Shown here piece after piece: positions 1 to 9,393 of a stretch of 64,000 nt of DNA (position 1 is its first letter; every line of letters begins with the position of its first letter). Source of the stretch: Pectobacterium brasiliense (GTDB lineage: Bacteria > Pseudomonadota > Gammaproteobacteria > Enterobacterales > Enterobacteriaceae); the NCBI RefSeq assembly GCF_016950255.1, contig NZ_JACGFN010000001.1, forward strand, positions 372,001 through 436,000, given 5' to 3'. Made by a program: the position numbers and the translations under genes. The notes under the pieces were generated by a model. It saw only the letters and a program-made list of their open reading frames with translations, was not told the DNA's origin and did no database searches.

Positions 1-1146
1 CAACTACGTACGCTGACGCCTGAAGCCAGTGAACCGATAGACCAACCCTCGCCGGATGACGAAATTCCACAAGATGAGCTGGATGATAAGGTTGCCGATG
101 AAGGCGGCGTACATGAGTACGTGGTCTCTACGGGCGATACCTTAAGCAGCATCTTGACGCAGTACGGCATTGATATCGCGGATGTCACCCAGCTCGCCGA
201 GCAGAATAAAGATTTGCGGAACCTGAAGATCGGTCAGCAAATTTCATGGGTTTTGGCAGAAAACGGTGACCTGCAAAGTTTGACCTGGCAGATGTCCCGC
301 CGTGAAACACGCATTTATGAGCGCGTGGGTAACGATTTTAAAGAGCGCATTGAGACGCTGAAAGGCGAGTGGCGCAATAGCGTTCTGAATGGCCGAGTCA
401 GTGGTAGCTTCGTTAGCAGTGCAAAAAACGCCGGTTTGACCAGCACAGAAGTACGGGACGTGATCAAAGCGCTGCAATGGCAGCTGGATTTCCGTAAATT
501 ACGCAAAGACGACACCTTCTCTGTATTGATGTCCCGCGAAATGCTCGATGGTAAAAGTGAGCAGAGCGAACTGGTCGGCGTCCGTCTGAATACCGGTGGC
601 AAAGATTATTACGCGATTCGTGCAGAAGACGGTAAATTCTACGATCGTGAAGGTTCCGGTTTGACGCGTGGCTTTATGCGTTTCCCAACCATGAAACAAT
701 TCCGTATTTCCTCCAACTTTAATCCACGTCGTCTGAACCCGGTAACAGGGCGCGTCGCACCGCATAAAGGTGTCGATTTTGCCATGCCGGTCGGTTCACC
801 GGTTCTTGCCGTGGGGGATGGGGAAGTCGTGATTGCGAAACGCAGCGGTGCAGCAGGAAACTATGTTGCCATCCGTCATGGTCGTCAGTACACCACGCGC
901 TACATGCATATGCATCGTATCCTGGTGAAACCGGGACAGAAAGTGAAACGTGGCGATCGCATCGGGTTATCCGGTAACACGGGTCGTTCTACCGGCCCGC
1001 ACCTGCATTACGAATTCTGGATCAACCAGCAGGCAGTAAACCCGTTAACGGCTAAACTGCCACGCTCTGAAGGGCTGGCGGGTAAAGAGCGTCGTGATTA
1101 TCTGGCGCAGGTGAAAGAGGTCGTACCGCAGCTTAAGTTTGATTAA
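1..1146 (+). CDS. mepM: Murein DD-endopeptidase MepM, 5' partial
   Basis: The reading frame is open from the first base, so the N-terminus lies outside the window. The visible part starts in an acidic linker, followed by a LysM-like segment (VVSTGDTLSSIL) and a C-terminal M23 metallopeptidase domain. The zinc-site motifs HKGVDFAMP and GPHLHYEF are intact. The family cleaves D-Ala-mDAP cross-links in the periplasm to allow peptidoglycan expansion. The next gene is lpxM, as in E. coli. Identification is by remembered family sequence and gene order. Confidence 0.95.
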   Translation, partial: QLRTLTPEASEPIDQPSPDDEIPQDELDDKVADEGGVHEYVVSTGDTLSSILTQYGIDIADVTQLAEQNKDLRNLKIGQQISWVLAENGDLQSLTWQMSRRETRIYERVGNDFKERIETLKGEWRNSVLNGRVSGSFVSSAKNAGLTSTEVRDVIKALQWQLDFRKLRKDDTFSVLMSREMLDGKSEQSELVGVRLNTGGKDYYAIRAEDGKFYDREGSGLTRGFMRFPTMKQFRISSNFNPRRLNPVTGRVAPHKGVDFAMPVGSPVLAVGDGEVVIAKRSGAAGNYVAIRHGRQYTTRYMHMHRILVKPGQKVKRGDRIGLSGNTGRSTGPHLHYEFWINQQAVNPLTAKLPRSEGLAGKERRDYLAQVKEVVPQLKFD

Positions 1147-1164
1147 TTCTACTGACTGCATGTT

Positions 1165-1191
1165 ATGCCGGTGGCTTGCTGCCGGCATTTT
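1165..1191 (+). terminator. Terminator after mepM
   Basis: An ATGCCGG / CCGGCAT stem with a 10-base loop is followed by TTTT, just after the mepM stop codon. Confidence 0.6.
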
Positions 1192-1333
1192 CATTTATAG
1201 AACATTTGATAAAACACAGATTCCTGATTTTTTATTATCGAGCAAACGTGTTTTTGCGTAACTGTCGTCGGTGTTGCTAAACGCCGAGCGGCAATTATGA
1301 TTATGTTTATTGATTGATCTGAAGAGTTTAGGC

Positions 1334-2305
1334 ATGGAAAAAGAAAAAAAATCGAACGCTGAATTTGTTCCTCAGTTTCAACGCGCCTTTTTTCATCCGC
1401 GCTATTGGGGCGTTTGGTTAGGCGTTGGTGTGATGGCGCTTGCTGCCTATGTTCCCGCGCGATTAAGAAATCCGGTACTGGGTGGATTGGGGCGTTTTGT
1501 TGGGAGAATATCCAAAGGCGCACGCCGCCGTGCCCGCATTAATCTGCTGTATTGCATGCCGGAATTAACGGAAGCACAGCGCGAAGCTATCATCGATGAC
1601 ATGTTTGCGACGGCTCCTCAGTCGATGATCATGATGGTGGAAGTGGGAATTCGTAATCCGAAGAAAATCGAAAAATACGTTCGCTGGCATGGCGAAGACA
1701 TCCTGGAACGTATTAAAGAACAAGAAAAGAACGTGATTTTTCTGGTTCCGCACGGTTGGGGTGTTGATATCCCTGCGATGCTGCTGACCTCACGCGGCCA
1801 ACGTATGGCGGCCATGTTCCACAACCAGAAGAATGCGCTGGTGGACTACTGGTGGAATCGGTTACGTCGTCGTTTTGGTGGCCGCATCCATGCTCGTAAT
1901 GATGGTATTAAACCGTTTATCAGCTCCGTGCGCTCTGGGTGTTGGGGCTATTATCTGCCCGATCAGGATCACGGCGCGGAGCACAGCGAATTCGTTGATT
2001 TCTTTGCGACCTATAAGGCAACGCTGCCTGCCGTCGGACGATTGATGAAAGTGTGCCGCGCTGACATCGTGCCGTTGTTCCCGGTATATAACGCTAAAGA
2101 CGGTTGCCTCGATGTGTTTATTCGCCCGCCGATGGACGACTTGGCGGACGCGGATGATACATACATTGCACGGCGTATGAACGAAGAAGTGGAAATTCTG
2201 GTCAAACCGAATCCTGAGCAGTACACCTGGATTCTGAAACTGCTGAAAACCCGCAAGCCGGGTGAAATTGAACCGTACTGCCGGGATGATTTATACCGCG
2301 ACTAG
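1334..2305 (+). CDS. lpxM: Lipid A myristoyltransferase LpxM
   Basis: This 323-residue inner-membrane acyltransferase adds the secondary myristoyl chain in the last step of Kdo2-lipid A synthesis. The HX4D acyltransferase motif is visible as PHGWGVDIP (His140, Asp145), after a hydrophobic N-terminal anchor near residues 25-50. The ATG at 1334 is chosen over an in-frame ATG 24 bases upstream because it gives the E. coli length and the usual MEKEKK-like start. mepM lies upstream in the same orientation and pykA converges from the other side. Confidence 0.95.
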   Translation: MEKEKKSNAEFVPQFQRAFFHPRYWGVWLGVGVMALAAYVPARLRNPVLGGLGRFVGRISKGARRRARINLLYCMPELTEAQREAIIDDMFATAPQSMIMMVEVGIRNPKKIEKYVRWHGEDILERIKEQEKNVIFLVPHGWGVDIPAMLLTSRGQRMAAMFHNQKNALVDYWWNRLRRRFGGRIHARNDGIKPFISSVRSGCWGYYLPDQDHGAEHSEFVDFFATYKATLPAVGRLMKVCRADIVPLFPVYNAKDGCLDVFIRPPMDDLADADDTYIARRMNEEVEILVKPNPEQYTWILKLLKTRKPGEIEPYCRDDLYRD

Positions 2306-2346
2306 TTTATACAGTTGATAACAGCAGGCTGATAGGCCGCAGAGAT

Positions 2347-2379
2347 AAAAAAGCCGGACGAGAAATCGTCCGGCTTTTT
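2347..2379. terminator. Bidirectional terminator between lpxM and pykA
   Basis: A GCCGGACGA / TCGTCCGGC stem is flanked by A-rich sequence on the left and TTTTT on the right, so it can end transcription from both convergent genes. Confidence 0.8.
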
Positions 2380-2414
2380 GCTATCACACTTTTTGGGTCT
2401 AACGCTTCGCGCTA

Positions 2415-2452
2415 TCACAACCGTCCGCTAACTCAGCCGCGGACGGTTGTGA
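2415..2452 (-). terminator. Hairpin at the 3' end of pykA
   Basis: A perfect 14-bp inverted repeat (TCACAACCGTCCGC and its complement) has a 10-base loop and ends a few bases after the pykA stop. It lacks a U-run of its own, so it may protect the mRNA end while the neighbouring hairpin terminates. Confidence 0.5.
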
Positions 2453-2458
2453 CAATGA

Positions 2459-3901
2459 TTATTCCACGCGCAGGATGCGGATCGTGTTGGTGGTGCCCAC
2501 GGTCCCCATGATGTCACCCTGTGTGACGATGACCAGATCCCCAGACATCAGGAACCCTTTATCGCGCAGCAGGATCACTGCATCATTGGCGGCAGCAACG
2601 CCGTCCGTGTAGCTGTCGAAATGCACGGGCGTAACGCCACGATACAGCGCGGTCAGGTTCAGCGTGTGCTCATGACGAGACATCGCGAAAATCGGCAGAC
2701 CGGAACTGATACGGGACATCATTAGGGCGGTACGACCCGATTCCGTCATGGCGATCAGCGCCGTCACCCCTTTCAGGTGGTTGGCGGCGTACATGGAAGA
2801 CATCGCGATGGATTCTTCGGTGTTATCAAACTGTACGTCAAGACGGTGCTTGGAGACATTGATGCTTGGGATCTTCTCTGCGCCTAAACACACTTTCGCC
2901 ATGGCCGCGACGGTTTCAGCCGGATATTGGCCCGCAGCGGTTTCCGCCGACAGCATCACGGCATCGGTGCCATCCAACACGGCGTTAGCGACGTCCATCA
3001 CCTCTGCACGCGTTGGCATCGGGTTGGTGATCATCGATTCCATCATCTGCGTAGCGGTAATGACCGCACGGTTCAACTGACGGGCGCGACGGATCAGCTT
3101 CTTCTGAATCCCCACCAGCTCTGGGTCGCCGATTTCAACGCCCAGATCGCCCCTCGCCACCATTACCACGTCGGAAGCCAGAATAATGTCATCCATTGCG
3201 GCATCTGAGCAGACAGCTTCAGCGCGTTCAACTTTTGATACGATCTTGGCGTGACAACCCGCATCACGCGCGAGGCGACGTGCGTAATTGAGATCTTCAC
3301 CGGTACGAGGGAAAGAGACGGCCAGATAGTCGACGCCAATTTTTGCGGCAGTAATAATGTCGGCTTTATCTTTTTCCGTCAGGGCTTCGGCAGACAGACC
3401 GCCGCCGAGTTTGTTGATGCCTTTATTGTTGGACAGCGGACCGCCAACGGTGACTTCGGTATACACTTTCAGGCCTTCGACCTGAAGGACTTTCAACTGT
3501 ACTCGGCCATCATCCAGTAACAGGATATCGCCAGGTACCACGTCGCCCGGCAAGCCTTTGTAATCGATCCCGACTTTTTCTTTATCGCCTTCGCCTTTCG
3601 CTAAGTTGGCATCCAGCAAGAATTTGTCGCCGATATTCAGGAAAATTTTACCTTCTTTGAAGGTAGAAACACGAATTTTTGGCCCCTGTAGATCGCCAAG
3701 AATGGCAACATGGCGGCCTAATTTAGCCGCAATTTCACGAACTTTGTTGGCACGTAATAGATGGTCTTCTGCTGTGCCGTGAGAAAAATTCATGCGTACT
3801 ACGTTCGCGCCCGCACTGATAATCTTTTCGAGATTATTATCACGGTCGGTAGCGGGCCCCAGGGTGGTGACAATTTTGGTTCTTCTGAGCCGTCTGGACA
3901 T
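2459..3901 (-). CDS. pykA: Pyruvate kinase II
   Basis: This 480-residue cytoplasmic enzyme catalyses the last glycolytic step, phosphoenolpyruvate plus ADP to pyruvate plus ATP. The length equals E. coli PykA. The TIM-barrel start ([12 protein letters not shown]), the NFSHG segment, the [12 protein letters not shown] metal/substrate region and the MMESMI motif are all present. It lies next to hexR, the conserved enterobacterial order. No convincing HexR box was found in its upstream 250 bp. That stretch holds no other gene that I can support. Confidence 0.96.
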   Translation of the reverse strand: MSRRLRRTKIVTTLGPATDRDNNLEKIISAGANVVRMNFSHGTAEDHLLRANKVREIAAKLGRHVAILGDLQGPKIRVSTFKEGKIFLNIGDKFLLDANLAKGEGDKEKVGIDYKGLPGDVVPGDILLLDDGRVQLKVLQVEGLKVYTEVTVGGPLSNNKGINKLGGGLSAEALTEKDKADIITAAKIGVDYLAVSFPRTGEDLNYARRLARDAGCHAKIVSKVERAEAVCSDAAMDDIILASDVVMVARGDLGVEIGDPELVGIQKKLIRRARQLNRAVITATQMMESMITNPMPTRAEVMDVANAVLDGTDAVMLSAETAAGQYPAETVAAMAKVCLGAEKIPSINVSKHRLDVQFDNTEESIAMSSMYAANHLKGVTALIAMTESGRTALMMSRISSGLPIFAMSRHEHTLNLTALYRGVTPVHFDSYTDGVAAANDAVILLRDKGFLMSGDLVIVTQGDIMGTVGTTNTIRILRVE

Positions 3902-4159
3902 GTATAACTCCGTTCACTTGTGAAGCTGCAGTGTTGCGATTAAGCGTCGAATAACGGTGCAAAATGTCACTTTACAACAAAACTATTTCACCTGCGTTAT
4001 CCGAACATCGTGTTGAGTCTGATTATCATACTGTACAGGTAATCCCTGCCATCTTTCCATGCCTGTAGTCTGTGACCATATCAAGATGAAGGGGTAGATG
4101 ATACCGCTCATTTTTCATAGATATAACTCAAAAACAAAGCACAATGTAAAACTTATCTA

Positions 4160-5029
4160 TCACCTGAAGGGATTAATCAATCGCTCGTCTTTATCAAAGC
4201 GAGATTCACGCAGGGCCTCTTTGACCCGTTTCAGGTTATCACGAAATTTTTCCCCGCGGCGCAGCGTGAACCCCGTCGCCAGAACGTCGATCAATGTTAA
4301 CTGAGCGATGCGGGACACCATCGGCATGTAGACATCGGTATCTTCGGGCACATCAAGTCGCAAGGCCAACGACGCTTCACGCGCCAGCGGCGTACCGTCC
4401 GAGGTGATGGCGATAACGGTCGCGTCGTTCTCGCGTGCCAGCTGTGCCATTTCGACCAGACTTTTGGTTCTGCCCGTGTGGGAGATCAATACCACGACGT
4501 CGCCGTCGCTGGAATTCATACAGCTCATACGCTGCATAACGATGTCATCAAAATAAACGACGGGGATATTGAAGCGGAAAAATTTGTTCATCGCATCATG
4601 TGCGACAGCGGCGGAAGCGCCCAGGCCAAAGAAAGAGATTTTCTTCGCCTGTGTCAGCAAATCCACGGCGCGGTTGACGGCGGTGACATCCAGACTGGAT
4701 TTTACCTGCTCCAGGCCAGCCATGGCGGATTCAAAAATTTTACTGGTATAGGCATCAACGCTGTCATCTTCTTCAACGTTACGGTTCACATACGGTGTAC
4801 CGTTTGCCAGACTTTGCGCCAGATGTAGTTTAAAATCGGGGAAACCTTTAGTTTCAAGGCGGCGACAGAAACGATTAACCGTTGGCTCGCTGACATCGGC
4901 CATTTTGGCTAGGGTCGCGATGCTGGAGTGAATGGCTGTTTGTGGCGTGCTCAGTATCACTTCAGCCACTTTTCTTTCTGATTTGCTCAAGAGTTCCAGA
5001 TGGCTCTGGATTTTTTCCAGCATATTCAT
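4160..5029 (-). CDS. hexR: HexR, RpiR-family regulator of central carbon metabolism
   Basis: This 289-residue DNA-binding regulator has an N-terminal RpiR-type helix-turn-helix (roughly residues 1-77, including VSEPTVNRFCRR) and a C-terminal SIS sugar-phosphate domain (SFFGLGASAAVAHDAMNKF, ISHTGRTKSLVEMA). The family represses zwf and Entner-Doudoroff genes and is released by KDPG. The start MNMLEK at 5029 matches the E. coli length; an upstream in-frame ATG would add 19 unrelated residues. It is divergent from zwf, and a palindromic HexR operator lies in the shared 383-bp spacer. That spacer also carries a small palindrome at 5227-5240 (ACGAAA-AA-TTTCGT) of unknown role. Confidence 0.95.
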   Translation of the reverse strand: MNMLEKIQSHLELLSKSERKVAEVILSTPQTAIHSSIATLAKMADVSEPTVNRFCRRLETKGFPDFKLHLAQSLANGTPYVNRNVEEDDSVDAYTSKIFESAMAGLEQVKSSLDVTAVNRAVDLLTQAKKISFFGLGASAAVAHDAMNKFFRFNIPVVYFDDIVMQRMSCMNSSDGDVVVLISHTGRTKSLVEMAQLARENDATVIAITSDGTPLAREASLALRLDVPEDTDVYMPMVSRIAQLTLIDVLATGFTLRRGEKFRDNLKRVKEALRESRFDKDERLINPFR

Positions 5030-5372
5030 ACGACAAGGGCCATGTAAGTTTTTTCCAATTTCAACTAAAGGTACACTGGCATGCATTACGTGAAAAAATG
5101 TAAGTCGTGAAAATATACTACGACCCTGTAGTGGTTGGCAGAGGGCAACAGGCTAAGTTGGGTCCTTTTTTTGCCAGAACATGACATGTGTCTAACTTTC
5201 AGAAAAGTAATCGACTGTCAGAAACGACGAAAAATTTCGTTTTAGGGCGAATGCATAAGTGATTTCAGCCACTGCCCAGACCGATTCATGCATGATTTTC
5301 AGTCAATCCCGACCATTATTTGGCATTTTTATGATGGGTTTACTGGCTGTAGTCAAAAAGAGTACATTATCG

Positions 5373-5389
5373 CTGTAATAAAATTACAG
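5373..5389 (+). promoter_or_regulatory. HexR operator upstream of zwf
   Basis: A perfect palindrome, CTGTAAT-AAA-ATTACAG, ends 23 bases before the zwf start codon. It matches the published HexR motif TGTAAT-N3-ATTACA. The position just before the ribosome-binding site fits repression. Confidence 0.85.
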
Positions 5390-5412
5390 CATCCTGCAAC
5401 GAGGAGATGAAC

Positions 5413-6888
5413 ATGGCGGTAACTTCAACAGCCCAAGCGTGCGATCTGGTTATTTTCGGAGCTAAGGGCGATCTGGCACGCCGTAAATTGCTGCCTTCCC
5501 TTTACCAGTTGGAAAAAGCAGGTCACATCCATGCGGACACCCGAATTATCGGGGTGGGCCGTGCGGATTGGGATAAAGCGGAGTATACCCGCGTCGTGCG
5601 CGAAGCGCTTGACACCTTTATGAAAGAAGCCATCGACGAAAAGTTGTGGGAAACGCTAAGCAGTCGTCTGGATTTCTGCAATCTTGATGTGGAAGATACC
5701 AAAGCCTTCAACAAGCTGGGCAAGATGCTTGACCAGAAAAATCGTACCACCATCAACTATTTTGCCATGCCGCCGAGTACATTCGGTGCGATCTGCAAAG
5801 GGTTGGGAACCGCAGGGCTTAATAAAGAGCCCGCGCGCGTGGTAATGGAAAAACCGCTGGGTACCGATCTGACGTCTTCTCGCGTCATTAACGATCAGGT
5901 CGCGGAATTCTTTAACGAGTGTCAGGTTTACCGCATCGACCACTATCTGGGTAAAGAGACCGTTCTGAACCTGCTGGCGCTGCGTTTTGCCAACTCTCTG
6001 TTCTCCTCAAACTGGGACAACCGGACGATCGACCATGTGCAGATCACGGTAGCTGAGGAAGTCGGGATTGAAGGGCGCTGGGGGTATTTCGATAAAGCCG
6101 GCCAGATGCGCGATATGATCCAGAACCACCTATTACAGATTCTGACGATGATTGCGATGTCGCCGCCGTCTGATTTGACGACCGACCGCATCCGTGATGA
6201 AAAAGTGAAAGTGCTGCGTTCACTGCGTCGTATCGATCGCTCCAACGTGCATGAAACCACCGTTCGCGGCCAATACACGTCTGGTTTTGTTCAGGGACAT
6301 AAAGTGCCGGGCTATCTGGAAGAAGAGGGCGCGAACAAAAGCAGCAGCACGGAAACCTTCGTCTCGATTCGCGTTGATATCGATGACTGGCGCTGGTCTG
6401 GTGTGCCGTTTTACCTGCGTACCGGTAAACGCCTGCCGACCAAATGTTCAGAAGTGGTGGTGTACTTTAAGAACCCTGCGCTGAACCTGTTCCATGATTC
6501 CTACCAACAACTGCCGCAGAACAAGCTGATCATTCGCTTGCAGCCGGATGAAGGTGTGGAAATCCAGATTCTGAACAAAATTCCGGGGTTAGAGCATAAG
6601 CACCGCCTGCAAACGGTGAAGCTGGATCTGAGCTTCTCGGAAACCTTTAATCAGCAGCATTTGGCCGATGCTTACGAGCGTCTGCTGCTGGAAACAATGC
6701 GTGGGATTCAGGCGCTGTTTGTCCGTCGTGATGAAGTTGAAGAAGCCTGGAAATGGGTGGACTCCATCATGGATGCGTGGGCAATGGACAACGATGCACC
6801 GAAGCCGTATCAGGCAGGAAGCTGGGGGCCGGTGGCATCCGTGGCGATGATTACCCGCGATGGCCGTTCCTGGAATGAGTTTGAGTAA
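5413..6888 (+). CDS. zwf: Glucose-6-phosphate 1-dehydrogenase
   Basis: This 491-residue enzyme oxidises glucose-6-phosphate to 6-phosphogluconolactone with NADP+, feeding the pentose phosphate pathway. The nucleotide-binding start (LVIFGAKGDLARRKLLPSLY) and the active-site motif RIDHYLGKE are intact. The ATG at 5413 gives exactly the E. coli length and N-terminus (MAVT); GAGGAG sits just upstream. A HexR box precedes it. In E. coli edd follows zwf, but here the next gene is eda, 171 bp away. Confidence 0.97.
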   Translation: MAVTSTAQACDLVIFGAKGDLARRKLLPSLYQLEKAGHIHADTRIIGVGRADWDKAEYTRVVREALDTFMKEAIDEKLWETLSSRLDFCNLDVEDTKAFNKLGKMLDQKNRTTINYFAMPPSTFGAICKGLGTAGLNKEPARVVMEKPLGTDLTSSRVINDQVAEFFNECQVYRIDHYLGKETVLNLLALRFANSLFSSNWDNRTIDHVQITVAEEVGIEGRWGYFDKAGQMRDMIQNHLLQILTMIAMSPPSDLTTDRIRDEKVKVLRSLRRIDRSNVHETTVRGQYTSGFVQGHKVPGYLEEEGANKSSSTETFVSIRVDIDDWRWSGVPFYLRTGKRLPTKCSEVVVYFKNPALNLFHDSYQQLPQNKLIIRLQPDEGVEIQILNKIPGLEHKHRLQTVKLDLSFSETFNQQHLADAYERLLLETMRGIQALFVRRDEVEEAWKWVDSIMDAWAMDNDAPKPYQAGSWGPVASVAMITRDGRSWNEFE

Positions 6889-6919
6889 TTTTTTGGTAAT
6901 ACGTCAGTAATGGGGGGCT

Positions 6920-6937
6920 GGCCGAGAACGGTCGGCC
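6920..6937 (+). terminator. Hairpin after zwf
   Basis: A GGCCGA / TCGGCC stem-loop lies in the zwf-eda gap. There is no strong U-run, so it may only partly terminate transcription. Confidence 0.4.
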
Positions 6938-7059
6938 TTCCACAGTTTTTAATGTATGGCTCACGGTGCGGTCGGACATCTGTGGCGACGCAGATCCCTG
7001 TGGCAGGGGCGCGCTATATAATTAATGATGCCTTCGGGCATGACTGGAGATAATTTTTG

Positions 7060-7701
7060 ATGAAAAACTGGAAAACGAGCGCGGAACAGATTTTGACAAC
7101 GGGTCCCGTTGTTCCTGTGATTGTGGTCAACAAACTGGAACACGCGGTGCCGATGGCAAAAGCGTTAGTCGCGGGCGGCGTTCGCGTTCTGGAACTGACA
7201 TTGCGTACCGACTGTGCCATCGAAGCGATTCGCGCGATTGCCAAAGAAGTACCGGAAGCTATCGTGGGTGCGGGTACGGTAACAAACCCTGAGCAACTGG
7301 CTGCGGTGGTTGAGGCGGGGGCGCAGTTTGCCATCAGCCCAGGCCTGACCGAGCCGCTGCTGAAAGCCGCAACGGAAGGCAACATCCCATTGATCCCGGG
7401 TATCAGCACCGTATCTGAACTGATGCTGGGTATGGATTACGGCCTGCGTGAGTTCAAATTCTTCCCAGCGGAAGCTAACGGCGGCGTGAAAGCGCTTCAG
7501 GCGATCGCAGGTCCGTTTGCTCAGATTCGTTTCTGCCCAACGGGTGGCATTACGCCGAATAACTACCGCGACTATCTGGCGCTGAAAAGCGTGCTATGCG
7601 TGGGTGGTTCATGGCTGGTGCCAAACGACGCGCTGGAAAGCGGTGATTACGCACGTATTACTGAACTGGCGCGTGAAGCCGTTGCGGGTGCAAAAGCTTA
7701 A
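7060..7701 (+). CDS. eda: KDPG/KHG aldolase (Eda, KdgA)
   Basis: This 213-residue class I aldolase splits 2-keto-3-deoxy-6-phosphogluconate into pyruvate and glyceraldehyde-3-phosphate. The Schiff-base lysine is visible as Lys133 in EFKFFPAE, with the catalytic glutamate Glu45 in VLELTLRT. Start chosen at the ATG that gives the family length. In soft-rot bacteria this step (called kdgA) ends pectin-derived KDG breakdown. The missing edd next to it suggests that role dominates here. I saw no clear KdgR box in the upstream gap. Confidence 0.96.
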   Translation: MKNWKTSAEQILTTGPVVPVIVVNKLEHAVPMAKALVAGGVRVLELTLRTDCAIEAIRAIAKEVPEAIVGAGTVTNPEQLAAVVEAGAQFAISPGLTEPLLKAATEGNIPLIPGISTVSELMLGMDYGLREFKFFPAEANGGVKALQAIAGPFAQIRFCPTGGITPNNYRDYLALKSVLCVGGSWLVPNDALESGDYARITELAREAVAGAKA

Positions 7702-7723
7702 GTTTGCTCGTGACTGAATGACG

Positions 7724-7752
7724 AAGGCCACTCACTGCGAGTGGCCTTTTTT
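7724..7752 (+). terminator. Terminator after eda
   Basis: AAGGCCACTC-ACTGC-GAGTGGCC is followed by TTTTTT. The 73-bp repeat array begins at the next base. Confidence 0.85.
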
Positions 7753-7991
7753 ATGACGGACATCCTTGTCCGTCACCCTCCGGGCCGTCGCAAGCGACGT
7801 TGAAAAACGTTCCCTACGTTTTTTTATGGCGGACATCCTTGTCCGTCACCCTCCGGGCCGTCGCAAGCGACGTTGAAAAACGTTCCCTACGTTTTTTTAT
7901 GGCGGACATTCTTGTCCGTCACCCTCCGGGCCGTCGCAAGCGACGTTGAAAAATGTTCCCTACGTTTTTTTATGACGGACATCCTTGCCCG
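7753..7991. repeat. Tandem array of a 73-bp unit (three full copies plus a partial)
   Basis: Copies begin at 7753, 7826 and 7899, with a partial fourth at 7972; the period is exactly 73 bp. Each unit holds three small stem-loops: GACGGACA-TCCT-TGTCCGTC (varying to GGCGG), CGTCGC-AA-GCGACG, and AAAAACGT-TCCCT-ACGTTTTT. Copies differ at only a few positions. A further single copy lies at 60350-60422. No coding potential was recognised. The array fills the gap between eda and purT. Confidence 0.92.
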
Positions 7992-8014
7992 TCATTCTGC
8001 GATTAATGAATGTA

Positions 8015-9193
8015 TCAGCCGCTAAATTTTACGCCCGCTGCAACGCGCTTGGCGATGGCTACCGCATCATCCGTGGTTTCCGCACTGGCTAACGCGACAC
8101 CCATACGGCGCTTGCCGCTGATGTCCGGTTTACCAAACAGGCGAATTTGCGTATGAGGCAGCAGTGCGCTTTCCAGCCCCTGATAACGCACGTTGTTGCT
8201 ATCCAGTTCCGGTAAAATCACGGCGGAAGCCGAGGCGCCATACTGACGAACTGCGCCAATGGGCAGCCCCAGGAAAGCACGTACGTGCAGCGCAAACTCG
8301 GACAGATCCTGAGAAATCATCGTCACCATGCCGGTATCGTGCGGGCGAGGGGAGACTTCACTGAAAATAACCTCATCGCCGCAGACGAACAGCTCCACGC
8401 CGAACAGGCCATAGCCGCCGAGTGCTTTCACCACATCGCTGGCCATTTTCTGCGCGCGTTCCTGCGCCAGTGCGCTCATCTGCTGTGGCTGCCAGGATTC
8501 ACGATAGTCGCCGTCTTCCTGTCGATGACCGATCGGCGCACAAAAATGAATGCCGTCAACTGCATGGATCGTCAGTAAGGTGATCTCAAAATCAAAATTA
8601 ACCAGTCCTTCCACGATGACGCGTCCGCCACCTGCTCGTCCACCCTGCTGGGCATAGTGCCACGCCTGATCTAATTGCTCAGCAGAGCGAATCAGGCTTT
8701 GCCCTTTGCCAGAGGAACTCATGACCGGCTTAACAATACAGGGATAGCCAATCGTCTCTACCGCCTGACGAAAGTTCTCTTCGCTGTCGGCAAAACGGTA
8801 GGTGGAAGTGGGAACGCCGAGCGTTTCAGCAGCCAGACGACGGATACCTTCGCGATTCATCGTCAGGCGCGTCGCTTCCGCACAAGGAACAACATGGTGA
8901 CCCTGCTTTTCCAGCGTCACCAGCATGTCGGTTGCGATGGCTTCGATTTCTGGCACGATGTAATCAGGACGTTCGGCTTCAACCAACGCTTTTAATGCAT
9001 CGCCATCCAACATATTGATGACGTGGCTGCGATGCGCAACCTGCATAGCGGGGGCATCGGCATAGCGATCGACCGCAATCACTTCGATTCCCAGGCGCTG
9101 ACACTCAATCGCCACTTCTTTGCCTAATTCACCGGAGCCAAGCAGCATCACTCGTGTGGCATCCGCACGCAGGGCGGTTCCAATTGTTAACAT
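8015..9193 (-). CDS. purT: Formate-dependent GAR transformylase 2
   Basis: This 392-residue ATP-grasp enzyme uses formate and ATP to make formylglycinamide ribonucleotide, an alternative third step of purine synthesis. The N-terminal nucleotide site ([17 protein letters not shown]), the central ATP-grasp segment ([16 protein letters not shown]) and [13 protein letters not shown] are intact. The ATG at 9193 gives the E. coli length; the longer upstream frame is unrelated. A PurR box lies 43 bp before the start. It is divergent from ptrB. Confidence 0.96.
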   Translation of the reverse strand: MLTIGTALRADATRVMLLGSGELGKEVAIECQRLGIEVIAVDRYADAPAMQVAHRSHVINMLDGDALKALVEAERPDYIVPEIEAIATDMLVTLEKQGHHVVPCAEATRLTMNREGIRRLAAETLGVPTSTYRFADSEENFRQAVETIGYPCIVKPVMSSSGKGQSLIRSAEQLDQAWHYAQQGGRAGGGRVIVEGLVNFDFEITLLTIHAVDGIHFCAPIGHRQEDGDYRESWQPQQMSALAQERAQKMASDVVKALGGYGLFGVELFVCGDEVIFSEVSPRPHDTGMVTMISQDLSEFALHVRAFLGLPIGAVRQYGASASAVILPELDSNNVRYQGLESALLPHTQIRLFGKPDISGKRRMGVALASAETTDDAVAIAKRVAAGVKFSG

Positions 9194-9236
9194 AACCTTA
9201 TACCTGATCGGGTTGTGAAAAATGGCCGCAGTATAA

Positions 9237-9252
9237 ACGAAAACGTTTGCGT
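9237..9252 (-). promoter_or_regulatory. PurR operator of purT
   Basis: Read on the minus strand the site is ACGCAAACGTTTTCGT, a full match to the PurR consensus ACGCAAACGTTTNCGT. It is placed for repression of purT by PurR with hypoxanthine or guanine. Confidence 0.9.
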
Positions 9253-9393
9253 GCGCATTAATGAGGGCAGGCAGTGGAATGCGATGCGCAAAAGCGCACC
9301 AAGAGATAAGGCCGTGGCTTGGCATTGCCGGGCAATCGTGCCACTCTTCTTGCAAAGCGAAAATTTTATGTCAAGACAACGAGATCCGACGCC

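Noticed and set aside
3902..4159. A HexR operator for pykA
   Set aside because: TGTCACTTTACA is the nearest match and lacks the TGTAAT/ATTACA halves.
7702..7760. A KdgR box controlling eda
   Set aside because: Neither this gap nor the upstream gap of eda has the AATGAAAC/GTTTCATT pattern.
7753..7991. The 73-bp tandem array as a CRISPR
   Set aside because: The whole unit repeats with no variable spacers, and no cas genes are near.
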